A stretch of 64,000 nucleotides of DNA, taken from contig NZ_CP032364.1 of assembly GCF_003589745.1 (NCBI RefSeq), positions 1,054,001-1,118,000 of the forward strand. Reading direction: 5' to 3'. This DNA is from Lachnoanaerobaculum umeaense. Lineage in GTDB: Bacteria > Bacillota > Clostridia > Lachnospirales > Lachnospiraceae. Under the pieces are notes generated by a model. It was not told where the DNA came from and searched no databases. It was given only the letters and a program-made list of their open reading frames with translations. Shown one piece after another: positions 7,833-15,610 of this stretch (position 1 is the first letter of the stretch; each line of letters starts with the position of its first letter). A program made the position numbers and the translations under genes.

Positions 7833-8632
7833 ATGCGAATAAATGATTTTCATAACATTTTGGAGCTTGTAAAACAGGATATTTTACAAAGTCATGCAGA
7901 ATATCTGAAGCTCCTAAGGGTTGTCGGAAACAATCAAAGATATGGCTTTAGAAGTCAATTAAGTATCTATGATAGAAATCCTGAAGCGACAGCCTGTGCA
8001 AAGTTCGATTATTGGAGGGAACGCTTTAACATAACTGTTATGCGAGGACAGAAAGGTATCCCTATCATAGAGGACTATGGCACATACAAGAAAGTGGACT
8101 ACATCTTTGATATAGGTCAGACAGTTTCAAAAAACAGAGATGTCAATGAAGTAAATCTATGGAGATTCGATAAAGAAGCGCATCAAGATATGTTAAAGGA
8201 AATGATAAAAAGTGAGGGATATGAAGAGGGTGAAAGTATCTTAGAAAATATCTTTTCTTTAAGCAGGCTTTACGGTGATGAAAAGATAGACAGCCTTATG
8301 AACGAGCTTAGAATAGCCGATGAGAATAGAATATCTTTTACAAAGTTTGTGAGAGATTCAGTGAGCCATGCGGTATCTTCAAGGTTTCAGCTTGATTATC
8401 CTATGGATAGTGAACTTTTAAGAGAAAATTTTGAAAGACTTGATAATATATCTCTTATGAGTCTTGGTGAAACCGTATCGGATATTAGCGGAAATATCAT
8501 TGATGCGACCATTTAGAAAAGTAAAGAGCTTGATAAAGAAGTTTTAAGATGTAAAGAAGCAGGATATAATAAGATTAGAGAAGAATTTGCCATAGGTAAA
8601 TCCTACTTTGAATGTATTTCGGGGTCTTAGGG
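7833..8632 (+). pseudogene. ICE/conjugative-element protein N-terminal remnant (ArdC/helicase-associated type)
   Basis: The frame opens at ATG 7833 behind a good AAGGAGG site and runs 228 codons to a TAG at 8514. Its N-terminus (YGFRSQLSIYDRNPEATACA, then FDYWRERFN and GQKGIPIIEDYG) resembles the start of the very large LtrC/ArdC-like helicase-methylase proteins of Gram-positive integrative conjugative elements, which run to well over 1000 residues. After the stop the same kind of sequence continues with a further frameshift (KEAGYNKI, then EEFAIGKSYF) and ends by 8632. This is the decayed front end of such a gene. Confidence 0.6.
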
Positions 8633-8665
8633 TACATCCTAACAAGTTAAAAGTTGATAAAAAAA

Positions 8666-8722
8666 GAAGCAGATCCCAGAGGGCTGCTTCATCAATTTTT
8701 TCGTAAGTGTCCGTACACTTAC
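8666..8722. terminator. Two hairpins: probable terminator and an adjacent perfect palindrome
   Basis: GAAGCAG (8666-8672) pairs with CTGCTTC (8684-8690) and is followed by a T-run. Just after it, GTAAGTGT (8703-8710) and ACACTTAC (8715-8722) form a perfect second hairpin with a CCGT loop. The first looks like a terminator; the second could be an operator or part of a lost element end. Confidence 0.5.
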
Positions 8723-8841
8723 TGTGCTTGCTACAAAAGAATGATTATGGTAGCAAGTATTAAGCAAGTTCTAAATGTATATCTTATATTATACCAAATG
8801 AGGTAAGTAATGTCATCAGAATTGAAAAAATGATTTTAATA

Positions 8842-8873
8842 TGACAACATATGTCAAGTTAATATGGTATAAT
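8842..8873 (+). promoter_or_regulatory. Promoter and operator (TGACA-N5-TGTCA) for the WYL regulator gene
   Basis: The palindrome TGACA-ACATA-TGTCA at 8842-8856 is followed 11 bases later by TATAAT (8868-8873), so the palindrome covers the -35 position. The same palindrome recurs before the next gene pair at 9793-9807, which points to autoregulation by the WYL protein. Confidence 0.6.
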
Positions 8874-8895
8874 AAATATAGGAGATGTTAAGACA

Positions 8896-9795
8896 ATGAA
8901 AGATAATAGGTTATTTAGGATACTATATTATATTTTAGAAAAGGGAAAAGTTACAGCAAGCGAACTTGCTGATAAATTTGAGGTATCAGTCAGAACAATT
9001 TACAGAGATATTGACTCTATCAGTAGTGCAGGTATTCCCATTTATGCGTTGCAAGGAAAGTGTGGTGGGATAGAAATTGCTGAGGATTTTGTTCTTAGAA
9101 AATCACTACTATCTGAAAACGAGAAACAACAAATTATGTCAGCTCTACAAGGATTGGATAATACAAGAGTACAGCATGAGAATGAGCTTCTAACAAAACT
9201 TTCCGCACTCTTTAAAATGAAAAATACCAGTTGGATAGAGGTTGATTTTAATAATTGGCAAAACAATAAGCTGTATGAACAAACGTTTAATGATATTAAA
9301 TCTGCAATTTTAAGTAAAAACATTATTTTATTCACATATTTTAGCAGCAATGAAAAAGAAACAAGTAGAAGAGTTAAACCCGTTAAACTACTTTTCAAGA
9401 GTCAGGACTGGTATCTATATGCTTTCTGTTTACTTAGAAATGATTTTAGATATTTCAAATTGTCTAGGATAAAGAATTTAGAAATCCATACTGAAAAGTT
9501 TGATGACAGCTTTGAAGATGCAATACTCAAGAAAGAAATGTCACACGAGAACACAGTGTATATAAAAGTTAAGTTTGATCGTAAAGTTGCTTTCAGGGTA
9601 TATGATGAGATAAACGGAGAAATCACAGAAGATGATGAAGGAAATTTATATACCGAGATAGAAATCCCAAATGATTACAACTTATACAACTATATTTTTT
9701 CGTTTGGAGATGGAGCAGAAGTATTAGAGCCAAAGGAGATACGAATGCAGATTAAAGAAATGATAAATAAAGTGGTGGGGAAATATATAATATGA
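8896..9795 (+). CDS. YafY-type transcriptional regulator (HTH_11 + WYL domains)
   Basis: A 299-residue DNA-binding regulator. Residues 1-60 form an HTH_11 winged helix (KGKVTASELADKFEVSVRTI, then YRDIDSIS). About 130-210 is the WYL ligand-binding domain (VKPVKLLFKSQDWYLYAFCL ... FKLSRI), followed by the C-terminal WCX extension. Such proteins sense a small molecule or nucleic acid and control a neighbouring operon. A shared palindrome lies in front of this gene and again in front of the GyrI-like/ClbS-like pair, so it probably controls both. Length and layout are normal for the family. Confidence 0.9.
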   Translation: MKDNRLFRILYYILEKGKVTASELADKFEVSVRTIYRDIDSISSAGIPIYALQGKCGGIEIAEDFVLRKSLLSENEKQQIMSALQGLDNTRVQHENELLTKLSALFKMKNTSWIEVDFNNWQNNKLYEQTFNDIKSAILSKNIILFTYFSSNEKETSRRVKPVKLLFKSQDWYLYAFCLLRNDFRYFKLSRIKNLEIHTEKFDDSFEDAILKKEMSHENTVYIKVKFDRKVAFRVYDEINGEITEDDEGNLYTEIEIPNDYNLYNYIFSFGDGAEVLEPKEIRMQIKEMINKVVGKYII

Positions 9796-9825
9796 CAAAT
9801 GATGTCAAGTATCCTCCTGTATAAA
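9793..9825 (+). promoter_or_regulatory. Second operator copy (TGACA-N5-TGTCA) before the GyrI-like gene
   Basis: TGACA-AATGA-TGTCA at 9793-9807 matches the palindrome at 8842-8856 in both half-sites, spacing and some flanking bases (TA before, AGT after). A TATAAA -10-like box at 9820-9825 lies 12 bases downstream, the same geometry as the first site. Confidence 0.55.
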
Positions 9826-9858
9826 AAAATTAACCAAATGTAAAGGGAGGACTGGATA

Positions 9859-10473
9859 ATGAAATATGAGTGGAGAAAACAAGAAAAAAATCTTTATGGT
9901 GCAAAGCAAACACCTGCCATTGTAGAAGTGCCAAAGCAAAAATTTATTTTGGTAAAAGGTAAAGGAAATCCGAATGAAGTAGATTTTTCAGATAGAATAT
10001 CTGCTTTATATTCTCTTGCTTATGCCATTAAAATGTTGTTTAAAAATGCAATGAAAAATAAAATTGATAACGAGATTGCAGATTTTACGGTATATCCACT
10101 AGAGGGATTTTGGAAAAAAGTAAATGGAGAAGAGCTTGATAAAAATAAACTGGAATACACATTGATGATTAAACAACCTGATTTTATTACACAAGAGATA
10201 TTCACAAAGGCGCTTGAGAATATAAAAAAGAAAAAGCCTAACGCATTGTATGATGAGATGAGTTTTAGAGAAATAGAAGAGGGTAAATCTATTCAGATTT
10301 TACATGTTGGAAGTTATGATGAGGAGCCAAAATCATTTGAGCAGATGGATGAATTTGCAAGAAAACTTGATCTTACAAGAATAGGTGATTTTCATAAAGA
10401 AATATACCTAAGTAATAAAAACAGGACATCAGAAGAAAAACAAAAAACTATATTAAGATATTCAGTGAAATAG
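9859..10473 (+). CDS. GyrI-like small-molecule-binding domain protein
   Basis: A 204-residue stand-alone GyrI-like (SOUL/AraC-effector-type) protein. The N-terminal signature is VPKQKFILVKGKGNPNE, and the central WKKVNGEELDKNKLEYTLMI and later IQILHVGSYDEEP are typical of this family, which binds drugs or other small molecules in the cytoplasm. A GGGAGG-type site precedes the ATG. It is followed 12 bases later by a ClbS/DfsB-type gene and is preceded by the WYL regulator gene and its operator, so the three form a small inducible stress or drug-response unit. Confidence 0.85.
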   Translation: MKYEWRKQEKNLYGAKQTPAIVEVPKQKFILVKGKGNPNEVDFSDRISALYSLAYAIKMLFKNAMKNKIDNEIADFTVYPLEGFWKKVNGEELDKNKLEYTLMIKQPDFITQEIFTKALENIKKKKPNALYDEMSFREIEEGKSIQILHVGSYDEEPKSFEQMDEFARKLDLTRIGDFHKEIYLSNKNRTSEEKQKTILRYSVK

Positions 10474-10485
10474 GAGGAATTTATT

Positions 10486-11028
10486 ATGCCAAGACCAACG
10501 ACAAAAAGTGATTTGATGACTGCTGCTAAGAAAAACTATGAAAAGTTAGATTTACTTATTTCAAAGATGACTGAGGAAGAGTTAAATACACCATTTGATT
10601 TTTCAAAAGAGGAAAAGAAAAAAGAAGCCCATTGGAAAAGAGATAAAAACTTAAGAGATGTTTTAATCCATCTCTATGAATGGCATCAGCTTATTTTGAA
10701 TTGGGTACATTCCAATCAAAAGGGCGAAGAAAAACCATTTTTGCCTGAACCATATAACTGGAAAACTTATGGTGATATGAATGTGGAGTTTTGGAAAAAA
10801 CATCAAAATACTTCTCTTGAAAATGCAACTAAAATGTTTCATAAATCCCATAGCGATGTTTTACAGTTGGCTGAAACCTTTACAAATGAAGAACTTTTTT
10901 CAAAAGGTGTATATAAATGGGTTGGAGGGAGTACGCTTGGTTCCTATTTTGTGAGTGCGACTGCAAGCCATTATGATTGGGCTATGAAAAAGCTAAAGGC
11001 TCATCAGAAAAACTGTAAGTCAAAATAA
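10486..11028 (+). CDS. ClbS/DfsB-family (DUF1706) four-helix-bundle protein
   Basis: A 180-residue DinB-like four-helix protein. Signatures: MPRPTTKSDLMTAAKKNYEK at the start, NLRDVLIHLYEWHQLILNWV in the middle and the C-terminal VGGSTLGSYFVSATASHYDW. Members include ClbS, which protects against the genotoxin colibactin, while most members have unknown substrates. The ATG follows a TAGGAGG site. It is co-transcribed with the GyrI-like gene. A resistance or detoxification role is inferred from family and neighbour. Confidence 0.88.
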   Translation: MPRPTTKSDLMTAAKKNYEKLDLLISKMTEEELNTPFDFSKEEKKKEAHWKRDKNLRDVLIHLYEWHQLILNWVHSNQKGEEKPFLPEPYNWKTYGDMNVEFWKKHQNTSLENATKMFHKSHSDVLQLAETFTNEELFSKGVYKWVGGSTLGSYFVSATASHYDWAMKKLKAHQKNCKSK

Positions 11029-11041
11029 TTGGGGTAGTAAA

Positions 11042-11325
11042 GTGCATTTTACAAAAGCAAAAGGAATACTTTCCTCAAAAAATGGAATGAATTTGTTTAG
11101 AGGTTGCACTCATGGCTGCATTTATTGCGACTCAAGAAGTAAATGTTATCAAATGAACCATAAATTTGAAGATGTATAAGTAAAAGAAAATGGAATCAGT
11201 CTTTTGGAAGAGAGCCTAAAACGAAAACGAAAAAATGTATGATTGGTTTAGGCTCTATGACTGATCCATACATTAATGATGAAGAATTTTGTAAATTTTT
11301 CTATGAACTTCAATGATGTTAACTC
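11042..11325 (+). pseudogene. SPL-like radical SAM protein, 5' remnant
   Basis: From a GTG at 11042 the frame encodes the start of a spore-photoproduct-lyase-family radical SAM protein, including the iron-sulfur motif FRGCTHGCIYC and CDSRSKCYQM. It hits a TAA at 11177; recognisable sequence then continues in another frame (ENGISLLEESLKRKRKN, then MIGLGSMTDPYI) and stops near 11325. A full gene of this family would be around 300 codons, so this is a frameshifted, truncated remnant. It is in line with the ClbS-like gene and may once have been part of the same operon. Confidence 0.75.
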
Positions 11326-11520
11326 TAATATCTCTTGCTCGTTTAGCTTTGGTTAAAAGTCAAAATCGTAGTCCTCTATTGTTTTTATAAACATTGATTT
11401 TGACCCTACTCAGTAATGTTATCTGATTTTATAATCATATGAGCTCCTCCTATTTAGCTCATCTATAATAACATTTGTACATTTTTATTTAATACTATTT
11501 GTACATAAATAGTTATAACT

Positions 11521-11781
11521 TTATAAGTCATATTTCCGATAAAGTTCCGCATTATAGTTTTCACCGTTCTTAAGCATATGATATAATGCAGTCAGAAGCA
11601 TTCTTGCAATAGCAATGATTGCTTTCTTGTGACCGCGACGCTTTTTTAGACGGAGATAGCGGTTGCGAATTTCCGGATGCTTTTTACTGGTAACAACAGC
11701 ATTTGCACACTGGACCAGTAAAGGTTTGATATAGCATCCGGCCTTGGAAACCCGGACAGATTTTTCCCCCTGAACTTTCAT
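11521..11781 (-). pseudogene. IS110-family transposase, C-terminal fragment
   Basis: 86 residues matching the Transposase_20 C-terminal end of IS110-type transposases: VSKAGCYIKPLLVQCANAVV, then RYLRLKKRRGHKKAIIAIAR. The N-terminal DEDD catalytic half is absent. On the plus strand it abuts the truncated DUF2075 gene, so an IS110-type insertion followed by deletion probably removed the front of that gene. The 190-base AT-rich stretch before it (11326-11520) shows no gene; it contains only a short inverted repeat around ATGAGCT/AGCTCAT. Confidence 0.75.
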
Positions 11782-11814
11782 TGTTGGTTGGAGTAAGACC
11801 GGCAGAAGTATTGT

Positions 11815-12240
11815 CGTGATAGATATTCTATTTATGACAATAAACGTTATGGGATGATATCTTCATCAAAGAACAAGAATTTAAAGAATTATGGCTTAAG
11901 TACAGAATATCAGGCAGATGTTGCTGCTTGGTTTAACAGAGAACCTTCTAATCCCTCAGCTTCTTGTGCATTAAATGTAACAATTTCTGAATTTGGCTGT
12001 CAGGGATTAGAAGTAGATATGCCTATTATTGGATGGGGTGATGATATTAAATGGTGTGGATCCAAGTGGGTACCTTTGGGTACAACCAAAGATGATAAAG
12101 ACTATAGAATTAATAGTTATCGTGTATTACTTACTAGAGGAAGAGATGGTTTTATTGTGTTCATTCTTCCGGTAGTTAATATGGATATTATTGAAAAAAT
12201 ATTTAAAGACACAGGAGTGAGAAGACTTGAAGACAATTAG
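11815..12240 (+). pseudogene. DUF2075 (Schlafen group 3-like) helicase, C-terminal remnant
   Basis: The frame gives the last ~140 residues of a DUF2075 superfamily 1-type helicase: YDNKRYGMISSSKNKNL, then FGCQGLEVDMPIIGWGDD and the helicase motif VI-like NSYRVLLTRGRDGFIVFILP. The Walker A half is missing and the IS110 fragment lies directly upstream. The first ATG (11854) has no ribosome binding site. Its end overlaps the Nudix gene, the same pairing (DUF2075 helicase then Nudix) seen in other accessory loci, which suggests they were once one system. Confidence 0.7.
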
Positions 12241-13177
12241 AGTAGTAGCAGCAGTAATTCGTAGAAATAACGAAATCTTTGCAACTGCTAGAGGCCATGG
12301 TGAATTTAAAGGAGGATGGGAGTTTCCAGGAGGAAAAATTGAGGAGGGAGAAACTTCACAACAGGCCTTGATAAGAGAGATAAAGGAAGAATTGGATACT
12401 GATATTGAAGTTGGTGAATTGATTGACACTATTGAGCATGATTACCCTACTTTTCATTTATCAATGGATTGCTTCTGGGCAAAAGTAGTAACTGGCAATT
12501 TGGATTTGAAAGAGGCGTCTGCTTCAAAATGGTTAACTAGAGACAAACTAGATAGTGTTGAGTGGCTTCCGGCGGATATTAAGTTAATAAAAAAGATTAA
12601 CAGAGTTTTGCTGAATGATGAGTGTATTAAATATACTGAACAGGAACTGTTACAATTACCAGGGATTGATACAATATTGAAGATTAGTAAGAAAGAAATC
12701 TTGGAGATTAAAAAGGGAAAATTAAAGACTAAGATATCTAAATATTGTAAAGGAAGAAAGCTATGGGCATTATTTGGTTGCATTGATGATGAAAATATGA
12801 TATGCCTCCAAGTGGCTAGTGCTGGTGATATTGTATCTGAAATTGTAAATGATTTATGTAGTATGCAACCTGTTTGTGACGCGGATACTAAGTCATGGGG
12901 AAGTGGTTTATACAAAAAGATATTTAATGTTACATATGGATTGGACTCAAGAAGCCAAAAATATAGGAATATGTTCGAAAACTACAATAAATTCTATGTG
13001 GTTTCTATTGATCATGAGTTGTTTGTTGATCATGAGTTGTTTGTAGGAAATAAGAAGCTGGACAACTATAATACATTGAAACAGGCTGAGGTCTTGTTTG
13101 CCTATAAAACAAAAGCTTTATATTGGGTACCATTTGGAGAAGAATATACAATTCTAAAAATATACAAGTCTAAATGA
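12227..13177 (+). CDS. MutT-type Nudix hydrolase fused to an unknown C-terminal domain
   Basis: 316 residues starting from TTG 12227, which overlaps the end of the DUF2075 remnant and has an AGGAGTGAG site. Residues 1-130 are a MutT-like Nudix domain with the Nudix box GGKIEEGETSQQALIREIKE (completed by EL), predicted to hydrolyse a damaged or modified nucleoside triphosphate. Residues about 130-316 are an unrecognised domain (TKISKYCKGRKLWALFGCID ... NVTYGLDSRSQKYRNMF). Two adjacent 18-bp copies at 13010-13045 encode DHELFV twice, a recent slippage duplication. A decayed second Nudix start lies downstream of the TerD gene, so this type of gene was duplicated locally. Confidence 0.85.
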   Translation: MKTIRVVAAVIRRNNEIFATARGHGEFKGGWEFPGGKIEEGETSQQALIREIKEELDTDIEVGELIDTIEHDYPTFHLSMDCFWAKVVTGNLDLKEASASKWLTRDKLDSVEWLPADIKLIKKINRVLLNDECIKYTEQELLQLPGIDTILKISKKEILEIKKGKLKTKISKYCKGRKLWALFGCIDDENMICLQVASAGDIVSEIVNDLCSMQPVCDADTKSWGSGLYKKIFNVTYGLDSRSQKYRNMFENYNKFYVVSIDHELFVDHELFVGNKKLDNYNTLKQAEVLFAYKTKALYWVPFGEEYTILKIYKSK

Positions 13178-13415
13178 GATAGCTACATGGAGGAAATAAT
13201 AGAGAGTATAGGGCTATAGTTCTAACTATATAGAGCATTGTATAATAATATAACTGGAAATAAACTAATTTTGCTATATAGAAATGATGAAAGCTATCGT
13301 TCTATTGAAATTATATGTAAAAATGGTAAACCAATGTTAGTAATATTAGGCTTACAAGAATAGGGAATTAATTCGTTTATGAAAGAAAAACCTAATAAAT
13401 AAAGGAGTAGAATAA

Positions 13416-13500
13416 TTGAAAATATATGCAAAAAGATTACCTAAGGCTATGTAAAATAGTAAGGTATTATTTAATCCTTATCAATAAATAGCTTTATACT
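13416..13500 (+). pseudogene. Remnant of a helicase N-terminus related to the BREX-embedded helicase
   Basis: Translated with stops, this segment reads RLPKAM, stop, NSKVLFNPYQ. It closely matches the start of the SNF2-type helicase at 39246 (KIPKALFNSKALFNPYQ), and most bases of the 60-base stretch agree. It contains two in-frame stops and no continuation. The rest of 13178-13720 shows only other decayed coding scraps (e.g. LILLYRNDESYRSIEIICKN around 13265-13325) and no intact gene. Confidence 0.5.
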
Positions 13501-13524
13501 AAATATATGGAGGTAATATCTTAA

Positions 13525-13626
13525 AGAAGAAAAAGAGCGATGGATTGAGGAGTTTAAAAATAGTGGATTAGGTATCACAAGCTGGGCTAATAAGAATCGT
13601 TTAACTGTTTCAATAATATCTGTATA
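13525..13626 (+). pseudogene. Possible transposase-helper (IS66 TnpA-like) remnant
   Basis: The translation WIEEFKNSGLGITSWANKNR resembles the DNA-binding start of IS66-type accessory proteins. It ends at a TAG near 13626 and has no upstream part. Short and low-certainty, but it fits the transposon scrap content of this stretch. Confidence 0.35.
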
Positions 13627-13720
13627 GATGAATAGATGTAATAAGAAGTCAAAGTCTTCTAATTAATATCAAGTTTATTTAAATCAAAACCTAGCAAGAC
13701 CATAAGGAGAGAGATAAGAT

Positions 13721-14017
13721 ATGGCTGAGTATATGATAACAAGAGCATCTATTATAAATAGATGTAATAGCGATGGGAAAGAGCATTTTTTATTTACAGA
13801 AAAAGAAAGGCCTTGTAGAGAAGCTTTTCTTAAAGATGTGAAAGATAATGAAGGAAAAACTTGTAGTCGATATTTTATAGAACTTGATTCAATAGAGGCT
13901 GTTGATAAATTGGGAAATCAATATGATGTTGATGTTCTTGTGACGAGAAATTTAGATTTTAATAATATAATTTCGTTAGTACTATATGATGAAGAAATAG
14001 ATCAGGAATTATATTAG
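13721..14017 (+). CDS. Hypothetical protein
   Basis: A 98-residue soluble protein (MAEYMITRASIINRC ... SLVLYDEEIDQELY) with an AAGGAGAG site before its ATG. It is acidic and beta-rich, and no family is recognised. It lies between transposon/helicase remnants and the TerD gene, is intact and has a good start, so it may be expressed. No signal peptide or membrane segment. Confidence 0.55.
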   Translation: MAEYMITRASIINRCNSDGKEHFLFTEKERPCREAFLKDVKDNEGKTCSRYFIELDSIEAVDKLGNQYDVDVLVTRNLDFNNIISLVLYDEEIDQELY

Positions 14018-14080
14018 ATATATGTACTTGTGGGCAGAGTCTAATATACCTTATAAAAATTAAAAAATTCACTAACTAAT

Positions 14081-14150
14081 CTGTCACATGAAGACATAGC
14101 ATGATATAATAGTGCTAAAAATACAAGTGTTGTATTACATCATGTGACAG
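14081..14150 (+). promoter_or_regulatory. Promoter framed by an 11-bp inverted repeat, upstream of the TerD gene
   Basis: CTGTCACATGA (14081-14091) and its exact inverse TCATGTGACAG (14140-14150) flank a TATAAT box at 14105-14110. The left arm overlaps the expected -35 region (TGTCAC at 14082-14087, 17-base spacing). A regulator bound at both arms could loop out the promoter. The start codon at 14278 is about 160 bases downstream, leaving a long leader. Confidence 0.5.
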
Positions 14151-14277
14151 TAATGGCTAAATATATAAGATGATGAGTTATACCAAGCAATAAGTATTCA
14201 CTTAGAATGATCATAGTATATAATTTTACATTAAAACTTTATATAACGATATTCAATTTGAAAGGAGAATAATTAAT

Positions 14278-15453
14278 ATGGCATTAAATTTGAGGAAGGG
14301 TCAAAAAATTGATTTAACAAAAGGCAACCCTGGGTTGAGTAAGCTTCTTATTGGTTTGGGATGGGATACTAATAAGTATAGAGGAGGATATGACTTTGAT
14401 CTTGATGTAACAGCTTTCCTTTTGAAAGGTGACAACAAGGTCAGCTCAAATCAGGATTTTGTATATTATGGTAATCTTCAGCACCTCTCCGGTAGCGTTG
14501 AACATATGGGAGATAATCTGATTGGTGGTACCGGTGGGGATGATGAGCAGATTAAAGTGGATTTGAGTCGTGTACCTGATGATATCGAAAGAATTGCTAT
14601 TGCAGTAACCATTTATGATGCTGATAATAGAAATCAAAATTTCGGTCAAGTTAGTAATGCTTATATACATATAGGGGACACTACAACAAATACTGAATTG
14701 TTAAGATATGATCTAGAAGAGGAATTTTCTTATGAAACCACTATGGTTGTTGGTGAGATTTATCGTTATAAGGGTGAGTGGAAATTCAATGCTGTAGGAA
14801 GTGGGTTTAAGGGAGGCCTTAAATCTCTTTGCTTGAACTATGGAGTGAATCTTGATATTAAGGATAGAAACAGCGGAGCTGTTATTCTGCAAAAGGGACA
14901 GAAGGTTAATCTTTCAAAGGGAAATGGTGAAATCCTTATAAACTTAAATTGGAGCCAGCCTGAGAGAAGTGGTTGGGGTAGGCAGAATGGAATAGATTTA
15001 GATTTGGGATGTTTATATGAACTTTGGGACGGACGAAAAGGTACAGTACAAGCCCTTGGAAATGCATTTGGAAGTTTAATCAATCCACCTTATATTTCTT
15101 TGGATGGTGATGATCGTACGGGGACTTCAACTGATGGTGAGAACCTAAGAGTCAACAGTGCTATGATACCTCAAATAAAGAGAATACTTGTATATACATT
15201 TATATATGAAGGGGCTGTCAACTGGAGAGAAGCTAAAGGAATCGTTACTGTAAAATGTCCGGGAAGCAAGGATATAATAGTAAAGATGGATGAATATGGC
15301 TCTAATTTAGCTATGTGTGGAATAGCACTTCTTGAAAACAGAGACGGACATTCGCTTTCTATGGAAAAAGTAGTCAGATTTTTTGACGGGCATAGGGATT
15401 TAGATGCCGCATTTGGCTGGGGCCTTCGTTGGGTTGTTGGATCAAAAGATTGA
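14278..15453 (+). CDS. Tandem TerD-domain stress protein
   Basis: 391 residues with two TerD-type domains. The first (about 1-190) has LNLRKGQKIDLTKGNPGLSK, the calcium-site region GYDFDLDVTAFLL and the later IAIAVTIYDADNRNQNFGQV. The second (about 200-390) begins again with ILQKGQKVNLSKGNGEILIN and has IDLDLGCLYEL. The second is more TerA/TerF-like. TerD proteins bind calcium and act in a widespread stress and phage-inhibition/tellurite network of unknown chemistry. The ATG has an AAAGGAGA site. No other ter genes (TerC, TerB, TerY) are in the window, so this is an orphan. Confidence 0.9.
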   Translation: MALNLRKGQKIDLTKGNPGLSKLLIGLGWDTNKYRGGYDFDLDVTAFLLKGDNKVSSNQDFVYYGNLQHLSGSVEHMGDNLIGGTGGDDEQIKVDLSRVPDDIERIAIAVTIYDADNRNQNFGQVSNAYIHIGDTTTNTELLRYDLEEEFSYETTMVVGEIYRYKGEWKFNAVGSGFKGGLKSLCLNYGVNLDIKDRNSGAVILQKGQKVNLSKGNGEILINLNWSQPERSGWGRQNGIDLDLGCLYELWDGRKGTVQALGNAFGSLINPPYISLDGDDRTGTSTDGENLRVNSAMIPQIKRILVYTFIYEGAVNWREAKGIVTVKCPGSKDIIVKMDEYGSNLAMCGIALLENRDGHSLSMEKVVRFFDGHRDLDAAFGWGLRWVVGSKD

Positions 15454-15474
15454 TAATGTAAAAATGGAAAAATA

Positions 15475-15610
15475 AAAATAATTAATGTTGTGGCAGCAGT
15501 TATATGTTATTCACTGCAAGAGAAGAGTTTTGTCTTTGCTACAGCAAGGGGATATGGTGAATTTAAGGGAATCTTGGCGTTCCCGGGTGGTAAGATTGAA
15601 GATGGAGAGA
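15475..15610 (+). pseudogene. Nudix hydrolase N-terminal remnant
   Basis: In the frame through 15478 the sequence reads KIINVVAAVICYSLQEKSFV, FATARGYGEFKG, then FPGGKIEDGE. This matches the start of the intact Nudix gene at 12227, up to and into the Nudix box. There is no in-frame start and the match stops at about 15610, where an LRR gene in another frame takes over. It is a second, broken copy of the Nudix gene. Confidence 0.7.

Noticed and set aside
8703..8722. Perfect palindrome as an operator of the WYL regulator
   Set aside because: It is not repeated before the second regulated gene, unlike TGACA-N5-TGTCA, so I treat it as a hairpin of unknown role.
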